Assembly (NCBI GenBank): GCA_965247425.1
Contig: OZ252023.1
Coordinates: 3,844,001 to 3,908,000, forward strand
Source of the DNA: CAZOZZ01 sp965247425
Lineage (GTDB): Bacteria; Acidobacteriota; Terriglobia; 20CM-2-55-15
Reading direction: 5' to 3'
DNA length: 64,000 bases
Shown here: one piece after another, positions 18,418 through 27,286 of the stretch
How the letters are laid out: each line of letters opens with the position of its first letter
Position numbering within the stretch: position 1 is the first letter of the stretch
Position numbers and translations under genes: made by a program
Notes under the pieces: model-generated
Told to the model about the DNA's origin: nothing
The model's database searches: none
What the model saw: only the letters and a program-made list of their open reading frames with translations

Positions 18418-19166
18418 ATGTTGCCCGGCGAATCACCAGATGGAACCCTTCCAGAACGTGGTGGGTCTTTCCCTACGACCCGATGGAGCCTCGTGCTCGC
18501 TGTCGGCGGTTCCGGCGTAAATTCGGGAGATGCACTCGAGTCCTTGTGCCGGATCTACTGGCCGCCTGTTTATTCGTATGCACGGCACCGCGGATACAGC
18601 ACCGAGCATGCCGAAGATCTCACGCAAGGCTTCTTCGCCAAGCTGCTGGAAAAGCACTATCTCGATCAGGCCGATCGCGAACGCGGAAAGTTCCGGACCT
18701 TCCTGCTGTCATCGTTCAAGAACTACATGGCCAACGAATGGGATCGGTCCAAACCGAGAAACGCGGTGGAGGACAGTGGTTCGTTTCGCTGGACTTCACC
18801 GATGCTGAACGCTGGGCCAAGATCGAGCCCGCCGACAAGTCCACTCCCGAAACAGTCTTCGTCCAGCGCTGGGCCCGGACCCTTGTGGATCAGGTCCTGG
18901 ATCGGTTGCACGATGAGGCAATTCGCGACGGGAACACCAAACGATTCGACTGTCTGAAAGGCTTTCTCGCCGGATCCGATCAGGGAGTCGCGTACCGGGT
19001 TCTGGCCAAGGAACTGGAGATGACCGAAAGCGCCGTGAAGGTAGCCGTTCATCGTTTGCGCAAGCGGTTTGGGCGTCTGCTCCGCGAGGAGGTCGAGGGC
19101 ACGGTGGAGGACCGAGAGGCCGTGGGCGACGAGATCCGTTACCTTCTTGAAGCCCTGGGGTCGTAG
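18418..19166 (+). pseudogene. ECF-family sigma factor, copy 1, frameshifted
   Basis: The first frame gives FPTTRWSLVLAVGGSG, CRIYWPPVYSYARHRGYS and AEDLTQGFFAKLLEKHYL (sigma region 2); the second gives FVSLDFTDAERW and TESAVKVAVHRLRKRFGRLL (region 4 helix-turn-helix). The paralogue at 36090 has GATCGGTCGCAAACC where this copy has GATCGGTCCAAACC, so one base was lost at about 18749. With it restored the gene would encode 249 residues. The family pairs with Ser/Thr kinases in Planctomycetes and Acidobacteriota. As it stands, regions 2 and 4 are not joined. Confidence 0.8.
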
Positions 19167-19205
19167 CCGTTCTTGCGCTTGGAAAGACGCCGGACCCCCA
19201 AAGGC

Positions 19206-19367
19206 TTAGCCAGTTCCCGGATAACAGCTGATCTCTTCGGGAAGCGTCTTGATGGCGACCTCACGCCCGAGCTTGCTATCCCTTGCGCGCCACACCTCGC
19301 CCATACCGCCCTTTCCGAGGGCGGAAACGACTTCATAGTGTGCGGGTGTTGAACCGGGTTGGATCAC
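19206..19367 (-). pseudogene. Ser/Thr kinase N-terminal relic 1
   Basis: A 53-codon frame from GTG 19367: IQPGSTPAHYEVVSALGKGG, then MGEVWRARDSKLGREVAIKT and LPEE before drifting to a stop. This is an intact kinase glycine loop and the conserved Lys, without any of the catalytic loop. It is preceded by a copy of the kinase promoter (19374-19402). A very short peptide could be made, but no kinase. Confidence 0.75.
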
Positions 19368-19373
19368 CCGTAC

Positions 19374-19402
19374 ATACAACTACAGTAACGGGTTAACAGC
19401 AA
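19374..19402 (-). promoter_or_regulatory. Kinase-type promoter B (before relic 1)
   Basis: Minus strand: -35 TTGCTG (19397-19402), 17-base spacer, -10 TTGTAT (19374-19379), with GTGACTGTGTGA just upstream. Homologous to promoters at 15503 and 22483. Confidence 0.5.
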
Positions 19403-19533
19403 TCACACAGTCACATGCCCGTGTAACTGATGGGATGGACTCCTCCTTTGACTTCGTCGGCATCTAAAGTGCCAAAGTCATAAAGAGGCTCGCACGAGTG
19501 CCGCCTAAACACGATGTGTAAGAAGGAGTCCAA

Positions 19534-19580
19534 ATGAAGAATAGGACGATCGCAGTGGATCTGGCAAAGAATGTTTCGAG
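19534..19580 (+). pseudogene. IS110-like transposase N-terminal scrap
   Basis: ATG 19534 after AGAAGGAG begins MKNRTIAVDLAKNV, the RuvC-like first motif (first Asp) of IS110-family transposases, then runs into unrelated codons and stops within 35 residues. Only the left end of the element survives. Confidence 0.55.
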
Positions 19581-19799
19581 AACGAATGCAGTCGACCTGC
19601 CATTCACCTCGAAGTCCATTCAGCCATGCTGAATGTCATCGTCGAAGATCGAACAGGAGAGTTGCGCCTACTTGACAGAGGAGTCCAGATACGGACTGGT
19701 GCCTGCGTAGGGCCGGGCACGCTGACCGATCTTTTCACATCTACCCGAAGGCGATATGCATGTGGATTGACCTCGAACGTGGAGGTCCGCGGAGGGACC

Positions 19800-20024
19800 G
19801 GGAGATGGGGCCACTCGTCGAGATGGGGCCACTCGTCCAACGAACTTGGCCAACTCACCGTGATGGTAATCGGCATCACTGCGTCTCCGCATCGAGAGAA
19901 ACAGGGTCCTACCGTCACCGGACACATCGAAGTACCTTATGTTCGCACCTTCCATCTGGCTGCGCAATTGGCTCGGAAGGCCCACAGGTTGCGGCACGCC
20001 GGGCACAAAGCCAGTTTCAGGCAA
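19800..20024 (-). pseudogene. C-terminal relic of a TolB/WD40-type kinase sensor
   Basis: Minus-strand frames give NIRYFDVSGDGRTLFLSM and, after a shift, PITITVSWPSSLDEW. The order 'DVSGDGRTLFLS ... ITVTVNW' matches the last beta-propeller blade and terminal strand of TolB-type kinases (compare DISPDGDRFLLV ... ELVVITNFFDE in the gene at 29450). Within it, 18 bases (GATGGGGCCACTCGTCGA-like) are tandemly repeated at about 19803-19838. It belongs to a different deleted kinase from relic 1, because it lies upstream of that start on the same strand. Confidence 0.5.
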
Positions 20025-20075
20025 GGATCAGGAATTCCAGTGCCCTCGCTTTGTAATATATGATTGTCGACACCT

Positions 20076-22274
20076 ATGCGATTTTGGGGACAGTTGATCA
20101 CCACAGGCCTGCTGATGGCCCTGACCGGTTTCGCCCAGTCCGCTTCGACGAATGGTCCACCGGTCAACTACGAAACCGCGCGGTTCAGTCGTGTGGTCCG
20201 GGCCATTCCAGTCGAGCAAGAGATCACAATCGATGGCCGGTTGGATGAGGAAGCATGGCAGCGAGCTGAACCCGCGAGGGATTTTACCCAGAGCGGGCGA
20301 AGTCCCAATCCGGGCTACCCCGCATCCCAACAAACCGAAGTACGGTTCCTCTACGACTCCGAAAACCTCTACGTCGGAGCGATCTGCTGGGAGAAGGACG
20401 TTGCCAACATGATCGTGAACGGGCTGAAACGGGATTACACGACCAACCAGGGCGACGAAGTCGGGATGTTGATCGACTCGCTCAACGACGACCGCTCCGG
20501 CTTCTTCTTCGGGACCAACCCGGCGGGCGCCCGGCGAGACGTTCAAGTCGCCAATGACAGCCAGGCCAATACAGATTGGGATGGCGTCTGGGACGTCAAG
20601 GTTCGCATGGAGGAAGATCGTTGGGTGGCAGAGTTCGTAATCCCCTTCAAGACCCTGCGCTTCTCCAACTCGCCGTCGCAGGAGTGGGGCCTGAACATGT
20701 TCCGGAAGATCAGGCGCGCGAACGAGGAGTCCAACTGGGCGCCACTTCCCCGGCGTTACAACATCACCCGGATTTCGTTGGCCGGAACGCTGACTGGATT
20801 GGAAGGAATCAGCCAGGGGCGCAATCTGAAGGTCAAACCGTACGGCGTCGCGGGCTTCACACAGCAGCGATCCGGAGACGCGCTCGATACCGACTCCGAC
20901 TTTGACGGTGGCTTCGACGCCAAGTACGGGCTCACCCAATCGCTGACGCTCGACGTCACTTTCAGGACCGACTTCTCACAGTCCGAAGTCGATCAAGACC
21001 AGGTCAACCTGACGCGCTTCAACCTGTTCTTTCCCGAGAAGCGGGAGTTCTTCCTCGAGAACTCCGGAGTGTTCGGCTTCGGCGGCCGCCGCGCGGCCGC
21101 ATTGGGGCGCGGCGGCGGAGCCAACCTCATCCCGTTCTTTAGCCGCCGAATCGGGCTCAGCCCTTCGGGGACGCCCATCCCGATCATCGGAGGCACACGC
21201 GTGTCCGGGACGGTCGGCAGCTACGAACTCGGTTTCCTGGCCATGAAGACCGAAAGTGAAGGAGGCATCCCCTCAAACAACTTCCTCGTCGGACGCGTGA
21301 AGAAGAACCTCCTGAACAACTCGTTCATCGGCGCGATCGTTACGAATCGCGATTCGTCGATCTCGGACGACCACAACCGGGTCTACGGGGCGGACGCTGT
21401 CTTCCAGTTCTACAACCACCTCGACATCTCCGGATACATCCTCCAGAGTGATACGCCCGGACGCGAGGGTCCGAGCCAGGCCCGCAAGTTCGCCATCGGG
21501 TGGAGAGACAACGCCATTTCTTTCGGAGCCGATTACGAGAAGGTCGAAGACGACTTCAACCCTGAGATGGGATTCATCCGTCGCGACGACAATTCCCACT
21601 ACTCGGCAAACTTTTCTTTCCTCCCACGGTTCGATGACAGCGATCTCGTCCGGAACCTCACGTTCCGGACCAACTATGACTACTGGGAAGGCCTCACCGG
21701 CGAAATCGAGAATCGGGAACACAGTGCAACTTTTGGAATCTCTTTCGAGAATAGCGCTTCACTCAATTTCACGACGAGGGAAACGTTCGAGCGACTGGGA
21801 ACAGAGTTCCTGCGTTATTCCATACCGGTTGGCGACTACAAGGTCCGGAACTATTCGGTTTCTTACACATCCGACAGGAGCCGGGTCGTCGGGGGGCGGA
21901 TTAGTTACAACTGGGGTGATTTCTGGAACGGAACCCGCCGTTCGACGAGTGGGGCGGTCACGCTCAAGCCGAACCACCACTGGCAGATCGAAACCAGCTT
22001 CAGCCGGAACGACATCGAGGTTCCGGCGGGCGACTTCGTCACTACCCTCGTCGGCTTCAAAGTCCTCTACGCCTTCTCCAGCCGCGCTTTTCTGAACACC
22101 TTCCTCCAGTACAACGCCGAACGGAATCAATTCAGCTCGAACATCCGCTTCAACATCATCCACCACCCGCTCAGCGACGTGTACCTCGTCTTCAACGAAC
22201 GACGCGACACGGTCACGGGAGAAGTCCTGGACCGAGGCGTGGTGTTTAAGTTCACGAACCTTTTCAATTTCTGA
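20076..22274 (+). CDS. DUF5916 outer-membrane protein with CBM9-like N-terminal domain
   Basis: A 732-residue protein from ATG 20076 with a signal peptide (MRFWGQLITTGLLMALTGFA). Residues about 45-230 are the family 9 carbohydrate-binding-like domain (ITIDGRLDEEAWQRAEPARD, VRFLYDSENLYVGAICWE, WVAEFVIPFKTLRF). The rest is DUF5916, rich in alternating beta strands (FFPEKREFFLENSGVFGFGG, then many Tyr/Phe/Asn strands) and ending in FKFTNLFNF, an outer-membrane barrel-like C-terminus. The family is common in Acidobacteriota and Bacteroidota next to proteases and sugar enzymes; the function is unproven. The frame is intact. An earlier in-frame ATG at 20064 is less likely. Confidence 0.85.
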   Translation: MRFWGQLITTGLLMALTGFAQSASTNGPPVNYETARFSRVVRAIPVEQEITIDGRLDEEAWQRAEPARDFTQSGRSPNPGYPASQQTEVRFLYDSENLYVGAICWEKDVANMIVNGLKRDYTTNQGDEVGMLIDSLNDDRSGFFFGTNPAGARRDVQVANDSQANTDWDGVWDVKVRMEEDRWVAEFVIPFKTLRFSNSPSQEWGLNMFRKIRRANEESNWAPLPRRYNITRISLAGTLTGLEGISQGRNLKVKPYGVAGFTQQRSGDALDTDSDFDGGFDAKYGLTQSLTLDVTFRTDFSQSEVDQDQVNLTRFNLFFPEKREFFLENSGVFGFGGRRAAALGRGGGANLIPFFSRRIGLSPSGTPIPIIGGTRVSGTVGSYELGFLAMKTESEGGIPSNNFLVGRVKKNLLNNSFIGAIVTNRDSSISDDHNRVYGADAVFQFYNHLDISGYILQSDTPGREGPSQARKFAIGWRDNAISFGADYEKVEDDFNPEMGFIRRDDNSHYSANFSFLPRFDDSDLVRNLTFRTNYDYWEGLTGEIENREHSATFGISFENSASLNFTTRETFERLGTEFLRYSIPVGDYKVRNYSVSYTSDRSRVVGGRISYNWGDFWNGTRRSTSGAVTLKPNHHWQIETSFSRNDIEVPAGDFVTTLVGFKVLYAFSSRAFLNTFLQYNAERNQFSSNIRFNIIHHPLSDVYLVFNERRDTVTGEVLDRGVVFKFTNLFNF

Positions 22275-22329
22275 TCTATTGCTACGCCGCCACAGCAAAG
22301 GGATACTTCACCGCGAAGAAACCGAGAAC

Positions 22330-22440
22330 GCGGAAAAATGATCTTCGTGTCCTTCGCGAGTACGCCACACCTCACCCATGCCGCCCATTTCCGATGGCAG
22401 CCAGGATCGTCTACTGGCCGAGTTGGGTGCCGGGTTGCAT
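22330..22440 (-). pseudogene. Ser/Thr kinase N-terminal relic 2
   Basis: From ATG 22440 the frame reads MQPGTQLGQ then TAG, followed by TILAAIGNG; after a one-base shift MGGMGEVWRTREG appears. This is the same N-terminus as in relics 1 and 3, with a stop and a frameshift in the glycine loop. It lies between DUF5916 and the second IS1380. Confidence 0.65.
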
Positions 22441-22482
22441 GGTTTCGCGTGTTTCGAAAACGAACCGTGGGAATCTCGGTAA

Positions 22483-22511
22483 ATACTACGGCAGGAAGGA
22501 GTTAGTAGCGA
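22483..22511 (-). promoter_or_regulatory. Kinase-type promoter C (before relic 2)
   Basis: Minus strand: -35 TCGCTA (22506-22511), 17-base spacer, -10 TAGTAT (22483-22488), preceded by GTGACCGTTTGA. Confidence 0.5.
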
Positions 22512-22564
22512 TCAAACGGTCACCTGGAATCACTTGGACTTCAGCGGGTCACCCCGAAACCGGA

Positions 22565-24310
22565 CTAGCCCGCATAAATCACCGAAAGGACCAGAAAAGG
22601 CCGCCCTGTTTGGCATAAATCGTTTGTCGAGAACGGTTCAGAAACCAAACGGAGGCGGCCCTTATGAGTACAGAGTGTAAACAAACCACGTTCGAATTTC
22701 ACGGACTTCTTCAACGAAAAATGAAGGCGCGTTTCGACGGCGGCAAGATCACGTCTGACGCTGGAGTTCTGCTGCTGCGTGAAGTCGAAAAGCGGACCGG
22801 TTTGATCGATGGATTGGCGGGGTGTTTTAGCGATCATCGCGACCAACGGTTGATCGAACACACCGTGAAGGAGCTGTTGGGACAGCGGGTCTACGGGCTG
22901 TGCCTGGGATATGAAGACCTGAACGATCACGATCAGTTACGGACCGACCCGATGCTTGCGTTGGCGGTGGACAAAGCGGATCCGCTGGGAACGAATCGAC
23001 GACAGGCCGGCGACTGGGGAAAGGCGTTGGCGGGCAAGAGCACGCTAAACCGATTGGAGTTGACCGGCGCCGAAGTCGGCGACCAGGAGCGGTACAAGAA
23101 GATCGCTATGGATGGGGACAAGATCGATCGTTGGATGGTCGATGCGTTTGTGGCAGCCCATGACAACACGGCGCCCGAAGAGATCGTTCTGGATCTGGAC
23201 GCGACCGATGATCCGATCCATGGTCAACAGGAAGGCCGGTTCTTTCACGGCTACTACCGCAACTACTGCTATCTGCCCTTGTACATCTTCTGTGGAGAGC
23301 ATCTGTTGTGCGCTCGGCTGCGCCCGTCCAATATCGATGGGGCGGCAGGATCAGTCGATGAATTGGAACGTATCGTCGGCCAGATCCGTCAGAGCTGGCC
23401 GGACGTGTCGATCATCATTCGGGCCGATTCCGGATTCTGCCGGGATGCATTACTGGACTGGTGTGAAACCCACCAGGTCGATTATGTGATGGGGTTGGCC
23501 AAGAACGACCGCCTCAAGCGAGAGATCGCTGACCAGATGATTCAGGCTGAAGCGGAGTTTCAGACCACTGGGAAATCGGCACGAGTGTTTAAGGATTTCC
23601 TGTACCGGACTCGAAAGAGCTGGAGCCGCACTCGTCGCGTTGTTGGCAAAGCCGAGTTCCTGGCCAAGGGCGCCAATCCCCGATTCGTGGTGACCTCACT
23701 GCCACCGGAACGACTCGGAGCCCAAGCGCTCTACGAAGATTTCTATTGCGCACGCGGCGACATGGAGAACCGGATCAAAGAACAGCAACTGGATCTATTT
23801 GCCGACCGCACCAGTGCGGGAACCATGCGCGCCAATCAGCTCCGACTGTATCTGTCCTCAGCCGCCTACATGCTTATGCAGGCGTTGCGTCGTCTCGGTC
23901 TCAAAGATACCGCGATGGCCCATGCCCAATGCGGAACCATCCGTCTGAAGCTTCTTAAGATCGGTGCGCGTATCCGCCTCACGGTCCGCAACGTCTGGAT
24001 CTCGATGTCGGAGGCCTATCCCTATGCCGACGTCTTTGCTCTCATAGTGAGAAACCTGCAATCAATTCCGCTTCGTTGCTGACGACACCGAACCTTCAGA
24101 TCCGAAAAACAGCGCCTCTCATCTGCCTCCCGGCGAGGCCTGCCTGCACTCGCCCATTCATGCCGATCTCCCGCCAAATGTCGCCGTGTCACAGGCTCAA
24201 AATCCGCCAATGTCCACGGCTCGCTCACTCTCAGCTCCAAGTCTCGCCGCAAATCGCTTCTCGTATCCGAACACCGATCGATTCTCCGATTGGTGATCCA
24301 TCCGGGCTAG
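22565..24310 (+). mobile_element. IS1380-family insertion sequence, copy 2
   Basis: Identical to copy 1 by eye over its whole length and in the same orientation (offset 18,904). Left flank ccgga, right flank tgcca; no target duplication. The two copies could recombine and delete everything between them. Confidence 0.9.
22664..24082 (+). CDS. IS1380-family transposase
   Basis: A 472-residue protein identical to that at 3760-5178, with the same DDE landmarks (LDATDDP, RADSGF, MENRIKEQ). Intact frame and GGAGG ribosome site. It lies upstream of a 70-codon open tail of another gene, which the insertion probably cut. Confidence 0.95.
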   Translation: MSTECKQTTFEFHGLLQRKMKARFDGGKITSDAGVLLLREVEKRTGLIDGLAGCFSDHRDQRLIEHTVKELLGQRVYGLCLGYEDLNDHDQLRTDPMLALAVDKADPLGTNRRQAGDWGKALAGKSTLNRLELTGAEVGDQERYKKIAMDGDKIDRWMVDAFVAAHDNTAPEEIVLDLDATDDPIHGQQEGRFFHGYYRNYCYLPLYIFCGEHLLCARLRPSNIDGAAGSVDELERIVGQIRQSWPDVSIIIRADSGFCRDALLDWCETHQVDYVMGLAKNDRLKREIADQMIQAEAEFQTTGKSARVFKDFLYRTRKSWSRTRRVVGKAEFLAKGANPRFVVTSLPPERLGAQALYEDFYCARGDMENRIKEQQLDLFADRTSAGTMRANQLRLYLSSAAYMLMQALRRLGLKDTAMAHAQCGTIRLKLLKIGARIRLTVRNVWISMSEAYPYADVFALIVRNLQSIPLRC

Positions 24311-24523
24311 TGCCATCGGTCGGGCCGATGCGATGACCGAGATTTCCACATCTACGACAAGGTGACCGTACGTCCGGGTGGATTCTACGAGCCGGTTTCA
24401 AAGGAAGTTTGTGCCTTCTGCCGCAAGCGACGTGAAGAAATGAAGGCTACCGCACGCCAGACCGACGTTCGGGACACCTCCATGTTGAACCCGTGTGAAG
24501 TCCTCAGGGGGCAATGTAGATAA
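24311..24523 (+). pseudogene. C-terminal fragment of a cysteine-rich protein cut by IS1380
   Basis: An open frame runs from the IS edge to TAA 24523 (70 residues) without a start: CHRSGRCDDRDFHIYDKV, VRPGGFYEPVSKEVCAFCRK, then a charged tail. Two Cys pairs (CxxxxxC and CAFC) suggest a small zinc-ribbon-like unit. I do not recognise the family. The 5' part is absent upstream of the element, so it was lost. Its end overlaps the lipoprotein gene on the other strand by 20 bases. Confidence 0.4.
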
Positions 24524-24968
24524 CCTCGCGTTCCTGATTGAGCCAGTCGAGGAGGAGTCCGAAACTCAATGCTTGTACAAAGGCTGCACCTCCAGCTCCA
24601 ACTCCCTGTGAGGCACCACCGCCCACGGCGCCAAGCGCGCCAGTTCCCAGCCCCCACAAGGCGCCGTTCTTTAGGCTGTCAGCATCAGCAGCTGTAATTT
24701 GCAGAACGTCGGGCTTCGCAATGTCCATTTCGTTCCCTCCCTCGTTGGCGACTGTCAACTGGCCCGCGGTAGATCCTTGAAAGCCGCTCGAAATGATCAT
24801 TCCAGTCTTGAGTTGAACTCTAATTGCTGTCCCGAGGGACAACGCATCGAGCTTGTCCCAGCGATTCAGAATGGGAAGAGGGTCATTCAAGACGATTCGG
24901 TGAGAAACACAACCCGAAGCAGCGAGGAACGAGATTGCGACCAATACCACCTTCAAATGATTACTCAC
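24504..24968 (-). CDS. Small lipoprotein with glycine-rich membrane segment
   Basis: A 154-residue protein from GTG 24968. The signal VVLVAISFLAASGC carries a lipobox (LAASGC), giving a mature protein from Cys 20. Residues about 45-95 form a small beta-rich region (SLGTAIRVQLKTGMIISSGF; GQLTVANEGGNEMDIAK) like the LSm-type fold of short envelope proteins. Residues about 100-130 are glycine-rich and hydrophobic (GALWGLGTGALGAVGGGASQ), a likely glycine-zipper membrane segment. Function unknown. The gene is intact and alone. Confidence 0.7.
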   Translation of the reverse strand: MSNHLKVVLVAISFLAASGCVSHRIVLNDPLPILNRWDKLDALSLGTAIRVQLKTGMIISSGFQGSTAGQLTVANEGGNEMDIAKPDVLQITAADADSLKNGALWGLGTGALGAVGGGASQGVGAGGAAFVQALSFGLLLDWLNQEREVIYIAP

Positions 24969-25115
24969 CTTCTGCCTGCCTCCCGACTACGTTGTCCGGG
25001 TGCCTCGGCATCAGGACGGCCGAAATATGCGACCACCAAGGAGGGCTGGCTACACAAACTGTTATGGTTTCTCTTCTCCATGGAAACGGATGTCGGGTGA
25101 AGGTAGGACGGACCA

Positions 25116-25199
25116 CTATATCTGAACTTGAAGGCCGGTCGGTTCTCCGCCGAGTGCGGAAAGGACCTCGTAGTTGCCAAGCTGCGTGCCAGGTTGCAT
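25116..25199 (-). pseudogene. Ser/Thr kinase N-terminal relic 3
   Basis: From ATG 25199: MQPGTQLGNYEVLSALGGEP, then drift to TAG at 25116. This is the first 17 codons of a TolB-type kinase, broken just before the glycine loop. It retains its promoter (25241-25269). Confidence 0.65.
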
Positions 25200-25240
25200 C
25201 GTTCAAGTGTCTCTGGGGCGATCCGTGAAAAACTCTCTAG

Positions 25241-25269
25241 ATGATACGAAAGGCGGGAGTTTGGGTCAA
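25241..25269 (-). promoter_or_regulatory. Kinase-type promoter D (before relic 3)
   Basis: Minus strand: -35 TTGACC (25264-25269), 17-base spacer, -10 TATCAT (25241-25246), preceded by GGCTGTTTGA. The spacer (CAAACTCCCGCCTTTCG) is almost that of promoter A. Confidence 0.55.
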
Positions 25270-25463
25270 TCAAACAGCCACTCGTTCAGCCATTTCGGAA
25301 GTCAGGGAGGACGGAGTGTCTGGAAGGGGCTCTGGAAGGGAAAAGGTCGAGGAGGGAGAGGAATTTGAAGTGAGGGGTATTTTCGAGAGACAGGTATCCG
25401 TAGCGGGTCCAGCCCGGTGATTGGGGTCAGGCAGGCGCGTGGAGACCAGGGAAACGAGTCAGT

Positions 25464-26657
25464 TCAGCTGGAGTCGGCTGGGGTTGGGGCAGACAGAGCG
25501 AGGCGAAGCAAACGAAGAAGCTCGATGGAGGTATGCGGGCGATGGCGCCCGCGATGCAAATGACGCAATCGATACAGACGTTCGATCGTGAGAGCCAGGC
25601 TTATGAGGAGCCAGTGGAGAAGCAAGCTGTTGGCGTGGTGATGGGGGATATGGGCCATCCCATAACGGTTCTTGGCATCGTTGAAACCTTGGTTTTCGAC
25701 TTCCCAACGACTCTTGGCCATGCGAAATAAAGTGGGCGCTCCCACTTGGTTCATCGAGAAATTGGTCAGCCAGTAGGCTTCGACCACCGATCCATCGGGT
25801 TTCTCTTGCCGGTAGCGGATCACGCGCACGGTCGGCCAGTTCAATCGGCCCCAGGGATCGAAGTCGTCTGCATCCCAGATTTCCACCCGATCGGCTCCAT
25901 CCTTGAAAACCCGGGACGGCGGCTGACAAGCAAACCGGCTTTTGGCGGCGTTGAACAAGCTCGGAAGATTGGCTTTGAGACGGACGATGGTCTTCAATCC
26001 CAACTCGTCGGCCAAGTGCAGGAACGGAGCCGACGCATAGCCCCCATCGACAACAACATAATCGGCAAAACGCGGCCCCAACTGCCCCACCACCCGACGA
26101 AGCAGTCGTTGCCCCCCCGACCATTCGCTATCCCCACTACCGTAGGGTTCCACATCGACCGGTAAAGTGAACCCGGTGCCCACGATGGTGGCCATCACGA
26201 CGTGGTGTAAGTAGGTGGTCACCTCCCCCTCGGCGTTGCGATGGGGTCGACACCACTGACACCCGGCCTCACCGACACGCCCCACGGTTGTCCCGTCCAG
26301 CGCCAGGCCGATGAATCGGCAATCGTCGAACGCTTTATTGCGCTTGGCCTGCTTGATGGCTGTGGTCAACGCGCCGCGCGTGAATTCCGGATTCAGCTTC
26401 TCGGTAAAATAGCCCAGCGTGTCGTCGCTAAAGCGGCGTCCGATTCCCAAGGCCCGACACGCCGAGGATCGTGCGAGCGACTCGATGGCCAGGAAGCTCG
26501 ATTCCCGCAGCAGATACCCGATCACCAGAGACCAGATCAGATGCCCACTTCCGATCTGCGGTCGCACCCGCCCATCTCCGGGGTGATTCAAATACCCCTT
26601 CAGCCGCAAACACTTTCGCGCGTACCGTCGTATCCCTCGTGCCGACGGACCTTTCAC
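25464..26657 (-). CDS. DDE transposase (IS4/ISNCY-like)
   Basis: A 397-residue protein. Catalytic landmarks: FIGLALDGTTVGR (first Asp, about residue 120), YVVVDGGYASAP (second Asp, about 200) and MAKSRWEVENQGFNDAK (Glu, about 330). The last resembles the YREK region of IS4-type enzymes. The N-terminus (FLAIESLARSSACRALGIGR; FSDDTLGYFTEKL) is helical, as in the family. The exact ISfinder group cannot be assigned by eye. The start ATG overlaps the stop of the DUF6788 gene, so the two are translated together. Intact. Confidence 0.8.
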   Translation of the reverse strand: MKGPSARGIRRYARKCLRLKGYLNHPGDGRVRPQIGSGHLIWSLVIGYLLRESSFLAIESLARSSACRALGIGRRFSDDTLGYFTEKLNPEFTRGALTTAIKQAKRNKAFDDCRFIGLALDGTTVGRVGEAGCQWCRPHRNAEGEVTTYLHHVVMATIVGTGFTLPVDVEPYGSGDSEWSGGQRLLRRVVGQLGPRFADYVVVDGGYASAPFLHLADELGLKTIVRLKANLPSLFNAAKSRFACQPPSRVFKDGADRVEIWDADDFDPWGRLNWPTVRVIRYRQEKPDGSVVEAYWLTNFSMNQVGAPTLFRMAKSRWEVENQGFNDAKNRYGMAHIPHHHANSLLLHWLLISLALTIERLYRLRHLHRGRHRPHTSIELLRLLRLALSAPTPADSS

Positions 26658-27061
26658 CGGCGCTTCCGCTTCTCACGTTGTTGCTGGCGCTCCAGCACCA
26701 ACAACTTCGCGTTCGCTGTCAGCACCTCCCGGATCGCATCCTGAAACTCCCGTCCCGCTCCGACACGCTTTTGAATCTCCTCAACCATGGCAGCTGGAAC
26801 GTGTTCGACATGCTTCTTCCCGTCCATCATGAATGTCCAGGACCAGGATGGGTGCCCTTCACCCGACACACACCGGCACGTCGGCTTACCGCACCGGGTG
26901 TAACTAATCGACACCGAGCCAGGCAGCAAACCGTCGGGTATCTCATGGCGCTCGATCAGGCTGTACTTCCGCCGTCGCAGTCGCGACGCAACCGCTCCCT
27001 TTACCTGATTCAACTCAAGCCATATCTTTTTCTTCTTCATCTGACGGTATATATACCACAA
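26654..27061 (-). CDS. DUF6788-like protein encoded by the insertion sequence
   Basis: A 135-residue basic protein. The core is LIERHEIPDGLLPGSVSISY, then CGKPTCRCVSGEGHPSWSW and FMMDGKKHVEHVPAAMVEEI, with a lysine/arginine-rich tail. The CGKPTCRC motif could bind zinc. DUF6788 proteins often accompany transposases and probably help the transposase bind DNA; that is inference. The gene is first in the operon and begins just inside a palindrome (GGTATATATACC at about 27044). Confidence 0.65.
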   Translation of the reverse strand: MWYIYRQMKKKKIWLELNQVKGAVASRLRRRKYSLIERHEIPDGLLPGSVSISYTRCGKPTCRCVSGEGHPSWSWTFMMDGKKHVEHVPAAMVEEIQKRVGAGREFQDAIREVLTANAKLLVLERQQQREKRKRR

Positions 27062-27286
27062 GATACCGCCGACACCATATCGATTTCAACAATGCGAAAA
27101 TAGAACTTCCTTAACAATGGGTTTGAATTCGACTCAAATGCCCGCTGGCCGGGCCTCATTCAACTTCGACCGAGCTGCTCTTCCGAAATGGCTGTCACTC
27201 GTTCCACTCTGACGTAACACCCCGAAACCGGACTCTTGCCACTGGTTAAGCTGATCACTTCGTCATTGCTGTCACCTTCGGGCGTG

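Larger units (their letters stand above)
25378..27102 (-). mobile_element. Two-gene DDE insertion sequence (DUF6788 + transposase)
   Basis: The element comprises a DUF6788-type gene followed by a DDE transposase, overlapping by four bases. Tentative ends are an 8-bp inverted repeat, TATTTTCG at 25378-25385 and CGAAAATA at 27095-27102, which gives 1725 bp. There is only one copy in the window, so the ends are not confirmed, and no target duplication is seen. Confidence 0.55.

Noticed and set aside
25464..27061. A defence or toxin-antitoxin pair in the two overlapping genes
   Set aside because: The second protein has a clear DDE triad, so the pair is an insertion sequence.
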